From Heligmosomoides polygyrus polygyrus (taxonomy: Eukaryota > Nematoda > Chromadorea > Rhabditida > Heligmosomidae), in contig OX377204.1 in NCBI GenBank assembly GCA_947396885.1, positions 56,097,139 through 56,161,138 on the forward strand: DNA of 64,000 bases, written 5' to 3'. Both the position numbers and the translations under genes were made by a program. The notes beneath the pieces are model-generated. The model made no database searches, was not told where the DNA came from, and was given only the letters and a program-made list of their open reading frames with translations. Shown piece by piece: positions 22,757 through 34,223 of the stretch; position 1 is the stretch's first letter, and each line of letters begins with the position of its first letter.

Positions 22757-22985
22757 GGGGTTTTGTGGAGGATTTGTATGCGTATTTAGCCTACAATGAC
22801 TTGCGGTGGAAAGCCGATAAACAAATCAGTGCTTTATTCTTCCCGGACAAGACATCAACTCACCGCCCCAAAAAGATAGAAGGCTTTGTTGGCTGGGCGT
22901 GAAATCTGGCCCAAGACCTGTCTGTCTGTCGGGTGAACGCTGCAGCCGAACCTCCGACTCCGCTCCACCCACAAGCAGTTACAGC
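22757..22985 (-). mobile_element. tRNA-derived SINE, copy 3 (old)
   Basis: The body TTTGTATGCGTATTTAGCCT... CTTGCGGTGG and the A-box end match copies 1 and 2 at lower identity. The repeated tail is nearly gone (an AAAGGATAAA remnant at 22676). Confidence 0.75.
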
Positions 22986-23134
22986 ATAAGAATTTGTGGG
23001 CTCCTTTTTTCTGCTAATTCTGCCTTTTCAATTTGGCAGTATTGAGTGTGGGGGGCTTAAACACCACTTTAAAGATAAAATGATACTGGCTGATCTATGA
23101 AAACGTAGCGTTGTGATTGATGTGCTCTATTATA

Positions 23135-23285
23135 AAACCAGTGTCCGTCGCCGACTGAGGCTGGACGTGCGGGCCACGCCAGGCTGGGCGCCTTCACCGG
23201 TCTCGGGTAACGCGAGCCACGCCAGGAACGTAGCCTAAGCCTAGCTAGAGATGCTTCCTCACCCAGCGTCCGTCGTGGGCATCGC
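23135..23285 (+). repeat. GC-rich dispersed repeat, copy 2
   Basis: Same order of motifs as 9235-9410: CTGGACGTGCGGGC, then CCAGGAACGTAGCC and AGATGCTTCCTC. Confidence 0.7.
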
Positions 23286-23494
23286 CGTGCAGGATACGCC
23301 TTCACACGAAAGGGTCTGACCTTCGACGCTCAAACGATCAATAATGTCGGTCGATACATGTCTGAGTGACCTTCACCCATAATCAAGCAACGCCCACTCA
23401 ATCGATTAAGTCTGAGAGAGAAACGATAGTACCGCTCAAACGATCTACAATATCGAACGACTGCAATATCTAACGATACTGAATGTCTTCACCG

Positions 23495-23912
23495 TGTTGT
23501 TGCTAATACGTAGGGAGCCAAAGAACCAAGTACACGCTAGCAAGGACGCGTAAAGCAGAAGCGAACGCTGAGGCGCATCGACGCCTTCCATCACAGACCA
23601 AGGGGTCATAGTCATGCCGCGGCGCAGACCGCAACGCATCAGGCGTTGTGTGAACCCAACAGCGGCGGCACTTCCGTGGTGACGTCTTGCGAAGCCTCAT
23701 CAAGTGTGTGTTCTTTGGTGACCACCCGGCAGTGGAAGCGTCGTGGTAGTCAACACCGGCAGCAGTGGCTACCTGCCACTCTGCCATGTTCCACAATTTA
23801 CGATTTACGGTGTGGGGTCAACGAATGAACCCGCTCGTTTGCACCCGTTGACGGCTTTACATCCGTTGACCGTCAGTGATTCATGCCTTGCCGCTTTATA
23901 TAATAGGATGGC
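23495..23912 (+). repeat. dispersed repeat of about 450 bp, copy 2
   Basis: Direct partner of 12065-12540, with shared GGTGACGTCTTGCGAA and CACCCGGCAGTGGAAGCGTC segments. A GATCGATT-type module precedes it at 23385-23470. Confidence 0.75.
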
Positions 23913-24069
23913 TAGATAAGTTTTTATGCTATACTGTTTGTTATGCTTATTTGGAAGTAGTGAAAGGTGATAAAGCAAGAGTAACGGAAGCAGCACGCGC
24001 ATGTCTACAATTACTTAAACAATACAAACCAGTAATAAACCGCAAGTAAACTCCTTTAAAGAAACGAAC

Positions 24070-24185
24070 GTCTGAAATGATCAATGTCTGGGCGAACGCT
24101 GCCTTGGCTTCCTCATCTCTGCCGTCTTTTGGTGTTTGAATGTCTTCCCATATTGGTCTCTCCTTACCACCGGCTAAACGTACGT
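24070..24185 (-). CDS. receptor guanylate cyclase, ectodomain exon
   Basis: Acceptor AAAATTTCAG; two bases complete the Tyr codon begun 30.4 kb upstream, then 38 codons to a GTTCGT donor. It reads VRLAGGKERPIWEDIQTPKD, then GRDEEAKAAFAQTLIISD. The RPIW-D----DGRDEEAK-AF motif is characteristic of nematode receptor guanylate cyclase ectodomains. The donor is weak (GAC|GTTCGT), but it is the only one giving phase 0 into the next exon's acceptor. Confidence 0.9.
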
Positions 24186-24524
24186 CTGAAATTTTATATT
24201 GTTACCGCGACATGAAATCTTGCTCTGTTTTTAATCATAATTCCTGTTGGTACTTTAGATGTTGGAGCTCGACACAATTAAAGTCGATCACTCAGCACAA
24301 GCACGGTTTTGTCTAAACCACATCCACTCCGTTTGCTAACGTTCGGTTAATTTTTTTACAGATGCCAACTGAAAACTTTAGTGGGGAGGCAGGTGACAAA
24401 GAATGACCTGTGTTGAAGTCCCCGCATAGAACGGTGTCGGATTTTCAAAATCTCAGTACGGGTGGGGATTTTGCTTTTCTCGACATTGCAGCATCAGCCT
24501 CTTAACATAGGGCTCACATAACAC

Positions 24525-24720
24525 GGATAAGGCCTATGTTATAGGCCTTACCACAGCGTCGCCGACGTCGCCACAGATGCGTCACCGACGTCGGCACAGA
24601 CGGGCCGACGACGTCAGCGTCGCCGACGTGGATGACAGCGCGTCGCCGTGCTGTGCACTGCGACGGTCCGTCACCGACGTCGCCTACGTCATCCAAGGGT
24701 GGCAGAAAATGCGCTCCGAT
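24525..24720. repeat. CpG-rich GTCGSCGACG repeat, copy 1
   Basis: Degenerate runs of CGTCGCCGACGTCG bounded on the left by TAAGGCCTAT-GT-TATAGGCCTTA. An inverse partner lies at 25680-25895. Both carry AAAATGCGCTCCGATG. Confidence 0.7.
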
Positions 24721-25679
24721 GGAGTGCTATGATTGTGGGTTGGTTCTTCGTTCCCAGAACTGCCATCATCACCACCGTACTTCGAATTACGAAATCGAGA
24801 AGTGCAAAAGACACCGTCTTGAAGACACAAAAAGCACAACTCATTAAAACACTGAGTGTTTGGGAGGGAGTGGGGCCCTAAACCTTAGCGCCCCTATCAA
24901 TTTGTCACTTTTCTTCCTTTTTGTGTCCTTCTCAGCCGTTCTGTTCGCATTTTCTAAGCCTATTTGCTTCCTTGTAGAGCAAATAATACTAAATAGAAAT
25001 GTGTAGAAAATAAGTAGCGTTTCCTCGCTTTCTCAAATGGTAATGCAAACCTCTGCGAAGAGCTTTTTCAAGATAGAATTCTTACTAATTAAGGTTAAAT
25101 TTTCCTTTGAACTTCGAGAATTCCGTGTAAATTTAATTTAAATACGATTCAACGAAAAAGGCCTTTCCTAAACCGACGCGTTTTTGACGTATGATTGGGA
25201 TAGACTGCGCCATGCACTCGTCTGTTATTTTGCATTTTACAATCGATTGATAGTGTTTCGCTTGAATACTTCCTATAATCTCTTTACACAGTGACCGTAT
25301 CGATTGATTTGTGCTTCTTTTAAAGTTTAAAACCTAAAAACATACTATGCCTTGCGAAAAATACAGGGTATCCTAAAAATACAGGTACTTTTGAATGGTT
25401 CTAACATTGCTGCTAGTGAAACCTTTGAAGACTTATCCATCCTTCTAAAAGCAAAATTTGTTTAGTAAGAGAAAATTTGGCAGATTAACAATGGTTGAGC
25501 AGACTACCGTACATACAGAACAAAAAAGCATTATCAACTCTTGAAGTATTAAGAAGAATTAAGAATTAATATTTCTTTTGAAGATTAAGAAAAGCTCAAA
25601 ATATATGCAAATTCGAGGCAGATGTGATCACTTAGCCTTTCTATGGGCAGACTGGTTACCAAATGATGTCATTGAAAAC
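24721..25679. other. unassigned intronic sequence
   Basis: AT-rich; no exon or known element was recognised. Confidence 0.5.
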
Positions 25680-25895
25680 ACGCTCCGATGCCAAAAATGC
25701 GCTCCGATGCTCGACTGTCAACGTCGTCCCCGACGCCGCCACAGAATCTCTTGACGACGTCGCCGACCTCGACCACGCGTCTGTGGCGACGTCGGCGACG
25801 TCGGTGGTGACGTCAGCGTCGGCGACGTCGGTGACGGGCTGTCGGTGACGGGTCGCAGCGTCGGCGACGCGTCGCGGAAGTATAACATAGGCCTA
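25680..25895. repeat. CpG-rich GTCGSCGACG repeat, copy 2 (inverse)
   Basis: Ends GTATAACATAGGCCTAAA, the terminal motif shared with several other loci in the window. Confidence 0.7.
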
Positions 25896-26039
25896 AAGTT
25901 CATTTCACTGCTCCGATGCGAAGCCAGCGTCATTAGACGACATTTCGAGCTACATGCCGATCCTCCGGACTATAATAACACTGCTATATATCTATTTTAT
26001 ATACTGACTATCTATTATATATAATTACTTATTACAAAT

Positions 26040-26800
26040 ACTCCGTGACACCTATCGCACTTGCCGCTTCGCGCGATGATACAGTATCACTAAGCTAAGG
26101 ACTTTACATCAAGCTAGCTGCTCTACAGCTAGCTTGATGTACAGCTTTTTCCCTACCTTGAAGTACAAAAGGCTCGCAGTATGTACAGTATATAGTATGG
26201 TAGGGCGATCTATTGGTTTTCCACTACTGGTCCTCCCTTTGTGAGACGGTCCCCATTACTAATACTGGTTCCCCTCAATGATCCCCTTTAGCGGACGACG
26301 TCTTCGGCACGCCTTCTGAATCCCCACGGACATTGGACGACGTCCTCGGCATGTCTACCTGAATCCCCAAACACGTTGAGGGACGTCTTTCGCACGTCTT
26401 CTGAGCCTCCAGGCACGTCATGCAACGTATTCCGCACGTCTTCTGAATCCCCTGGCACGTAGAAGACGTCTGGGTATTCTCCGCTATTTTCGAGCCCCGT
26501 AATTTGATCAGTATCGATTTGTGGCGATCGAAACTCTAAAAACGAACTTCAAATTCGTGTTCAACGACCTCGATCACCAAAAGGCTATCGGACCACTTTA
26601 ACGACATTCACAAAAAATCAATAATTTGATCATTATCAATCGGGGCCAATCGTTACTTCAAAAACGAACTTCAGATTCATGTACAGCGACCTCGATTGCA
26701 CCAGGGCTGAAGTTCTCAGGTAGGGAGAAGAAGTCTGGGTATTTCTCGCTATTTTCGTGCCACAATTCTCCCCGCATTTTCCCCCTAGTTTATGACTAAT
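26040..26800 (-). repeat. inverse copy of the 15.6-17.1 kb composite repeat
   Basis: It matches in reverse order the GCGCGAAGC palindrome region, the CACTACTGGTCCTCCC region, a run of degenerate CGTCTTCTGAATCCCC units of about 50 bp (26280-26470) and the AACTTCAGATTCRTG array (26520-26790). The TMBIM fragment is absent from this copy. A perfect 15-bp hairpin with a 5-nt loop lies at 26106-26140. Confidence 0.75.
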
Positions 26801-26849
26801 TTCTGCGGCGCGGCGCCGATCGATAGTATGACTCAGCCCTTAGCGCGTT

Positions 26850-26965
26850 ATTATAGAGTATGATATATTATATTTACTATATATTTTATATTATATTTAT
26901 ATTATTATATTTTATTTATTTATTATATATCCTATTTATTTATTATTATATACCAGACATTCAAC
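26850..26965. repeat. AT-only low-complexity tract
   Basis: TATTATATTTA-type sequence with almost no G or C. Confidence 0.8.
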
Positions 26966-27149
26966 GGGCTGCCAACCGCCAAACGTCTGGTTGGGGGCAT
27001 TACAGTTAAAAAACTCATTCATTACATTTAAAAAAATTTGGCTTTGCTATATAGAATGGTATAGTAGAATACGGTATGGCAAAATCTTCAAAACTGCTCC
27101 TATGGTGCCTCACCCTCTATTGCACGTACGCGATTCATTCTCTGAAGTA

Positions 27150-27330
27150 CTCGTTCTATTTATTATTTATGGGCCCCCTTTATTGGCTCCCTTACTGGAC
27201 CCCTTGACTGGTTCTTCACTGGTATTTATTTGTCCCTTTCACTGGACCCCAACCCCCTTCACCGCTCCCTATTACTGTTCCCACCCAGGGTCAAGCGTGG
27301 GGTTCGATTTTTGCTGAAAATTTACGACAT
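27150..27330 (+). repeat. degenerate CACTGGACCCC repeats, copy 1
   Basis: Spaced CTTCACTGG and TGGACCCC words, as at 35865-36140. Confidence 0.6.
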
Positions 27331-27949
27331 CCCCCTCAGAAGCGGAATTCGTACGACCCCCTCCTTCTCTCTTCCACTGCTCTATTTCTTGTATTTCTTG
27401 ATTTCTTCAAGGTTTTTTTGTGCATTTTGAATTCTTCAATAAATTCTTTTTTGAGGTTCGGCTTCGACACTAAAAAGAACAATGAAACGAGTTCCCTGAA
27501 CAATACATGTTTTCAAAATACAATAAAATTCCTTAAAGTTTAGAATGCTAATTTTCGACTCTTCAAAAGAACGATTTTCTGGTAGAAGTCTTCCAATCCT
27601 AGCTGTTCAATTTATGCAGGGTTTTTTCAGGACGTCATGGAAACATTCTTCTACCTGAAGGAGCGACGTTTGCATCTGAAATTGTGCTCTGAAATTGTGT
27701 TATATAAAATTTTGAGTATCATTTTCTGACGACGACTTAAGTGCTTTCATTACAAGTTTTTTTGAAACGTTCATCGAATCGATTATGGAGCGGAAAAACG
27801 AAGGATGGACCATGGACTATGGAAATAATCGTCTCCCATAATAAGGAATCGTCATAAAAACGAAAATGAAGTTACGAAAGCTCTGTGCATGATACAGCAA
27901 AAAAGAACAAGCTTCTCCGTAGCGATGACGGAACTGCGATAACGATATG

Positions 27950-28130
27950 ATTAGGATGGATCGTAAGCAAAATTCTCGTTTTTCATGAAAAAATAATTTT
28001 TTAGCCGAAGCAGACCACCCATACGGATAAAGTTCTGCCACAAAAAACATTCTAAGTCTTGATCAATGCACAGTGAAAAAATTATGATTTTCTGGATCGA
28101 ACTGGTTGAATCGACCTCCGGTCGACTTTG
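27950..28130 (-). repeat. inverted-repeat partner of 32090-32270
   Basis: Shares CTCGTTTTTCATGAAAAAA, TTTAGCCGAAGCAGACC and CAGTGAAAAAATYATGATTT with 32090-32270 in opposite orientation. Confidence 0.75.
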
Positions 28131-28199
28131 TACCAACGTCGTCGGAGCATAAAATTGAACGTTCACAAAAAGGTTCACTCGGTAAGTTTTTTTTTGAAA

Positions 28200-29190
28200 T
28201 TTTTTTGAAATTTTGATTTGAAATTCGAAGACTACTCTAACCTTTCAAAAACTAGAAGGAAAGCGCCTTCCAATCGCGTAAAGTCCATTTTCTATAAAAG
28301 ACTTATTCATGCGCGGCGGACGGTTCAATTTTTGAGCGAAAAAAATTGAAGGGACTACACAAAAATGCTCATAACCCGGTAAGTTTCTCAAAGTTTTGAA
28401 ACTCCTCTAGTTTGTAAGAAACCACAAAAGAAGCCCTTTCTCTACATATAAGAATCAATTTCCAAAAATGGGTTCTTGATGCGCGGCAGGGGGTCCCATT
28501 TCGGGTCCATTTCGCAAAAATTCTTACCGAAAATCGAACCCCCGCTCCCCATGAAAACCCCATTCTTGGAAATCGGTTCTTATATGGTTAGAGAGCATAA
28601 TTGCTTTTTTTACGGCTGAGCGGGATTTTTGATTTTCGGAAAATTAGCCGAGATATGATCAATTTTCGGAAGTCGTGAAATGAATCCTTCACCGTCGTCA
28701 TCGGGGTAATTTCACAAAAATGTTCATAACTCTGCCAACTTTTGAAAATTGAAAACCCGCTCAGCTATCAAAAAATAGAGAAAATTTGCTTTCTTACTGT
28801 ATAAGAATTACTTTCCAAAAGGGGTCTTCATGCGGGGCGGGGGTTCGACTTCTGGCCGATTTTCGGCAAAATCGACAACAAATCGAACCTCCCGTCTCGC
28901 ACGAAGATTCCCTTTTTATAAAGCGTTTTTGTAACCGTAAAGAAGCGCTTTCCATCTACTTTTCGATGAGCAAGCGGGAATTTCGAACTTCAAAAGCTGG
29001 TCTAGTTATGAATATTTTTGTAAGATCACTCCGGTGACGACGGTGAACGATGAATCCGAGATTCAGTTTACGACTTCGAAAATTCATCATATCTCGGCTA
29101 ATTTTGTGAAAAAATCCCGCTTGGCCATCAAAAACTAGAGCAAATATGCTCTCTAACCATATAAGAACCGATTTCCAAAAAGGCAAAATT
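28200..29190. repeat. cluster of short direct and inverted repeats
   Basis: At least five versions of a segment with ATATAAGAAYCGATTTCCAAAA and CGCGGCGGGGGTTCGA, some inverted (28560-28600, 28905-28950, 29140-29185), are separated by AAATTTTTGAAA-type sequence. Confidence 0.65.
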
Positions 29191-29536
29191 TGAGGCTAGT
29201 AACGCAGTAGCAACGCAGTGTTGCTATCCGGGCCCAGTCATTAGCGGCGTGGGACGGCGTGTGCATGCCGTAGTCACGCGGCACACGCGATGACGACACC
29301 CTTTAATGCGCCGGCGAGCAGCAGTGTGATACACAGCCTTGTTCGTTGTTTCTATTCTGTGCTCCGTCCGTTGTTTCTATTCTGTGCTTGTGACAAAGAG
29401 TTTTCGGGAGCGGCGGGGTTGCCGGTTTACGTTCTCTTACTCTGTCGGAGACACGGAGGAGCGATTCTGCCGCATTAATCGCAATGTCGTTTCAGTCGTT
29501 TCATTCGGACTTTACTCAGAGAGCTTTATGGATGTT

Positions 29537-29722
29537 GACCTTGAAATACAGTCCGTACTCGAATCGTAGTTTGGGGAATCGACCGTTTTGCTCTTATAGT
29601 TCTTGAAATACAGCCCGCACTCGAATCCTAGTTTGGGGAATCAACCGTTTTGCTCTTATAGTTCTTGAAATACAGTCCGCACTCGAATCCTAGTTTGGGG
29701 AATCGACCGTTTTGCTCGTAAG
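29537..29722 (+). repeat. three tandem 62-bp units
   Basis: Unit starts CTTGAAATACAG and ends TTTTGCTCTTATAGTT, with few differences between units. Confidence 0.9.
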
Positions 29723-29996
29723 CCCAGCGAGTCCTATCGAGGATAGCATAACTAAATATGGAGGACTTACAAGGCAATTCCGTAAAAAAACGACTATATT
29801 CGTTCATCCCATGGCAGATTACCCCTAGTAGGCGTGCTTTGAACAGGATTTAGCGCGGTACAAAAAGTACACTAGTACCGCCTTATGAACGTTTGCGGGC
29901 TTGCGGATTCTCTGATAGTTTTTTGACCGCAATATTTATTGCAGTTCACTAAAACTCGAAAAGGGCGGTCCTTATCTTGGGCAGAGTGTCCAGGTG

Positions 29997-30287
29997 TTAT
30001 CGCCCCTGTCGAACCGCACCGTATGATCTTGCTACTACGCCCTGTGACTGGATAATGTGCGTTCTCCTCATGTTACTACTCGCAACTTCTTGCTTTCCTT
30101 CCGATCCACCGTCATCTCCACATATCATAGCGATCTCCGCCTTCGAGAGTCCTTCGAAGATCTTCGGGTCTTTGCCCCTGCACTTCGGCCCGAGAGGAAG
30201 GCATATTCCAAGTAGATCAAAAGCGCAGAGAACGGCAAACAACTTGTGACATGCGCTGTAGGTTGCATGATACTTGCTTCTTCTCAT
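29997..30287 (-). CDS. hypothetical ORF, 96 codons
   Basis: An open frame with a hydrophobic start (LFAVLCAFDLLGICLPLG), then a polar tail. No family is recognised, no clear splice signals were found, and it lies in the long cyclase intron. It may be chance or the remains of a repeat; low confidence. Confidence 0.15.
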   Translation of the reverse strand: MRRSKYHATYSACHKLFAVLCAFDLLGICLPLGPKCRGKDPKIFEGLSKAEIAMICGDDGGSEGKQEVASSNMRRTHIIQSQGVVARSYGAVRQGR

Positions 30288-30299
30288 CTCTTAATGAGA

Positions 30300-31300
30300 G
30301 AGATTAATCAAATTTATCTATTTAGAAGGGACATCAGAAAATATGTCCTCGACTCTAACGCGCGGCTGGTTCCCGCGCCGGTGCGTTTTCCTCCTCTCTT
30401 TCTCCTCTCGAAATAATTCAAAAATAATTAAATTTTTTCCAGAAGTTGAAGTTGGTCCACGGCTGTCACACACGACGATCCTCCCGCCGTTATATCGACG
30501 ATAACGACGACTTCGACTGAGGACGACGACAAGTTAGACTGAGGACGAGCTTAACGCTCCACATTGATTCCTTCTCCGGCTCATGTGCTTCATGTTTCTT
30601 TTTGAACAAGGGTGTGCGCTCTACGTTAAATTTTAACTGCTCATCTATCATCATTTTTAATCGTTTTTAGAGACACCTTTTGGCGTAAAATTAGACAACT
30701 TCACAACAGCACTACTTGTTGAATACCGTTTTTTCTTTGTACAAACTTCGGTCAAAAAGTTTAGTAATAAGTTAAGCTTTTGGTTAAAGTTCGGTCAAAA
30801 ACTTTAGTGAAAAGTTAAGCAAAATACCTGCTTTTTGAGTTGAAACTGAACTTCCTTAAGCGGAGCACCCACCCTTTGTTTTTCTTCCTGCATCACGTTA
30901 TGTAGTTAACCGCTAGTTAGTTTTCATATTATATCATGCTTACACGTTATGTACATTCCACTTTCTTACTGCTTCACCACTTCACTTCGCCATACTCACT
31001 TATTGCTTTATTTTCTTCTCGGTTCTCACTGCTCGGTTCTCACTTACTTTACTTGGTCTCACTTATCTATATCGAATTTTAGGCCTTTTTAAAATTTCAC
31101 CTCATTTCGCTGCTCATCTCGAGACCTATTTGATGTCTTTGAAGATCTGATCATCACTTTGATCGATATACATTTGATTTTTGCCATTACATTTTTTCTC
31201 TTTAATACCTTGTGTCTCGCATCTTAATAGATGGCTCAGAAGCCTTGTATTTTTACATGCACTATATGTGTGTGTGTTATGTAATTGCTGATTTGCGATA
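30300..31300. other. unassigned intronic sequence
   Basis: A 38-bp imperfect tandem duplication (CTTCGGTCAAAAAGTTTAGT) at about 30745-30825 and pyrimidine-rich sequence at 30955-31070. No gene. Confidence 0.5.
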
Positions 31301-31319
31301 ATAAATGTATATATTAAAA

Positions 31320-31870
31320 ACTTTTGTATTAATGAATATATATACAGGTATACACACGTATACACACGTGCATACACGCGTATATATAGCTGTATATGCA
31401 TATGTATCATGTGTATATGTGTATATTTATGTATATGCAGATATACGTCGATATACACCGTATATATGCATGTATACACTACTGTATATAGATGTATATG
31501 CCGTATATACACGTGTATACATGCTTATATACATGTATGTGTTCATATATATGTATACATAATGTGTGATATATATGGTTACATACATGTATATATGCAT
31601 GTATACACGTGTGTATACGGTATATACATGTATATACAGTAGTGTATACTGTGTATACATGCATATATACCGTGTATATCGACGTATATCTATATATACA
31701 TGTATATATACACATGATGCATATATATACACCTGTATATACGCGTGTATATATGTATGCACATGCGTATACGTGTATATACCTGTATATATGTGTATAT
31801 TGTGTGTATATATTTTTATATGTGTATGCGCATGTGTATACACATATATATATATATGGATGTACTATGG
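31320..31870. repeat. alternating purine-pyrimidine tract, TATAC/GTGTATA words
   Basis: About 550 bp of almost unbroken alternation of R and Y bases (TA, TG, CA, CG steps). It makes both strands open in several frames (Tyr/Ile/His/Val/Cys-rich peptides), which are not genes. Confidence 0.9.
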
Positions 31871-32089
31871 ATATGCTTGGATATACGCACGGATATGCCG
31901 ATTTGCAACGCATTTGCAACTCGCGTTGCTACGTTTCAACACCTTAGCAACTCGGGCCGACACCCTGTCAACCGACTTAGCCCGAGTAGCAACGCTAACA
32001 GCCCGAATGGCAGCTGGTCGTGAGGCCCCAGTTGAAAAACGGGTCCTACCCGGGCCAGCGAGTGCCAGAGTTATGCTACGATGACGTTG

Positions 32090-32270
32090 GTGAAAAGTAG
32101 ACCGGAGGTCGATCATCCTGTTTGATCCAGAAAATCATGATTTTTTCACTGTGCAGTGATCAAGACTTGGAAGTTTTGTGGCGGAATTTTATTTGAAGGG
32201 GCGGTCTGCTTCGGCTAAAAAATAATTTTTTTCATGAAAAACGAGAATTTTGCTTACGGTCCATCCTAAT
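32090..32270 (+). repeat. inverted-repeat partner of 27950-28130
   Basis: See 27950-28130; the pair is separated by about 4 kb. Confidence 0.7.
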
Positions 32271-33299
32271 CAAATGGTCGTCGCAGCGGAGAAGCTTAAT
32301 TTTTTACTGTATAGCAAACACGACTCAAATTTTATATGGCACAGTTCCACTCTCTGCCGTTCTTTCCATCAGAAGGCAGAAAAGTTTTTTTTCCACGAAG
32401 AGTCCATCCATCCTTCAATTACGGTCGATCATGTCAGAGAACGCAGCAGTCGCACGCGATTCTTCCATGTGATAGAATATGTGATTGTTCCACTGTGTTT
32501 TGGTAGCGATGTCCGTTCCTCCACGTGGTGCCTCTGGAAACCGCTCGCTTTGCGAGCTAAGCTAAGCACGGACACTCGAATGCAGGCGACAGGCTATTGT
32601 GACAGGGCGGCCTACGAAGACCCATGTCACATCACATGGTGTATGACACTTCAAGTTTCTCGAGATAGTGCTACGGCGTCGGCGGGAGGCGACGCGCACT
32701 CGCAGAGCCCGGAGAGTGTGAAAAGTATGCGAGGGTCCCTGATGCGAGGACGGCATCGGGGAGGGAGGAGGGGGGGGGGAGGCAACTGAGCTAGTCCGAA
32801 ACGTAAGCAGGACCCGCGTGGCTACGCTGAATGTGGGTACGTTGACGGGCCGCTCGTGCGAGTTGGCTGAAGCACTAGAAGAGTTGATTTCTGTGCGGTG
32901 CAGGAGACGAGGTGATCCTCCAGCAAGTCAAGGGACATAGGACGTGGCTTCAAGGCCGTTCTATGTGTAAGTCCCAGGACCACCAGTGGTGTCGGAATAA
33001 TCGTCTCCGAACGATTTCGTGACTCGATTGTAAGTGCCAAGCGCTTTAACGATCGGTTGGTGAAGATCGTTGTTGCCGCTAAGGAGCGACTCTATCACTT
33101 TTTCTCTGCGTATGCTCCGCAGACTGGCTGCTCCAATCAAGCCAAGGATGAGTTTTGGAGCCTGCTTGATGAGAAGAGCAGAGGTGCCGTCGAAAGATGT
33201 CATCATAGTCGCTGGTGACCTTAATGGGCACGTCGGCGCGACAAAGGACGGGTACTGCTGCCTATCCTTGAATATGCGGAATCGCATATCCTCACCATA

Positions 33300-34220
33300 A
33301 TGAGTACCGTATTTTGTAAACGCGACTCCCACCTCATCTCATACTATAGTGGGAGCTCCAAGTCTCAGATAGACTTTGTGCTTGTGAAGGATCGCGACCG
33401 AAGCATTGTCACAAACGCGAAAGTCGTGCCGTATGAGACGGTCGCTCCACAGGACCGTCCGCTGATCTGCACCTTTAAGATCACCCCTTCGATGGTGCAG
33501 CAGGTTGAGCGATGCGGTGCTGCGAGAATCAAGTGGTGGCGAATGAGAGAGAAGGAAGCAGCTGTGACTTTCCGCGTACGGTTACCGACAGTGACAACTG
33601 TCGATGTAACTTGGAAGAAAGCAACCGACGCGATACGCCAAGCTGCAAGGTTGGAACTTGGCAGAACGAGGCATGCACGACGCAAGGTCGACAAGCAGAC
33701 ATGGCCGTGGACGGACGATGTGAAAGCGAAGGTTCGAGAGAAGAAATCGCTGTATAATGTGTTTCTCGGCGATAAAACAGCCGACAACAGGCGGAAGTAT
33801 CAGAAGGCGAAGAAAGCTGCAAAGAAAGCCGTGGCTGCTGCGAAAGCCACTCATTATAGTAATGTCAACGAAAAGCTCGCGTCGCGCGATGATGAGTGGT
33901 ATTTGTACCGTCTTGCTAAAACCCGCCATCGCGAAACCGAGGATATTCAAAAGTTTTTTGGCATCAATGATGAGAGCGGCCATCTTCTGACAGACCGCAA
34001 AAAGGCGCTGAAGCGATGGCGTGATTACTTTGAGGAAGTTTCCATTATGGAATTTCCTCACCAGGCCGTCCCTTCTGTGGCTTCTGTTCACGGCCCCGTT
34101 CACAAGATCACCGTGGAAGAGACAGAAGCGGCTCTGAGGAAGATGACGCCAGGCAAAGCGACTGGGCCCGACGACGTGGCAGCTGATCTGTGGAAGTCAA
34201 AGCTGTGGTATCCTGCTTAG
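33300..34220 (+). pseudogene. RTE ORF segment: endonuclease end, linker, RT start
   Basis: 306 codons. The N-terminal part is the last third of the endonuclease (HLISYYSGSSKSQIDFVLVK, then the RPLICTFKI end). A basic linker follows, then the RT entry motif TPGKATGPDDVAADLW. It ends at a TAG where the family continues in frame with the next segment, four bases on. Confidence 0.85.
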
Positions 34221-34223
34221 TGG

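Larger units (their letters stand above)
21859..24069 (-). other. cyclase intron, 2.2 kb, with SINE and two dispersed repeats
   Basis: It holds SINE copy 3 (about 22757-22985), the GC-rich repeat (23135-23285) and the 450-bp repeat (23495-23912). 21860-22750 shows no recognised feature. Confidence 0.6.

Noticed and set aside
31126..32084. Several long frames on both strands rich in Tyr, Ile, His and Val
   Set aside because: Products of the alternating TA/TG tract, which lacks stop codons in several frames.
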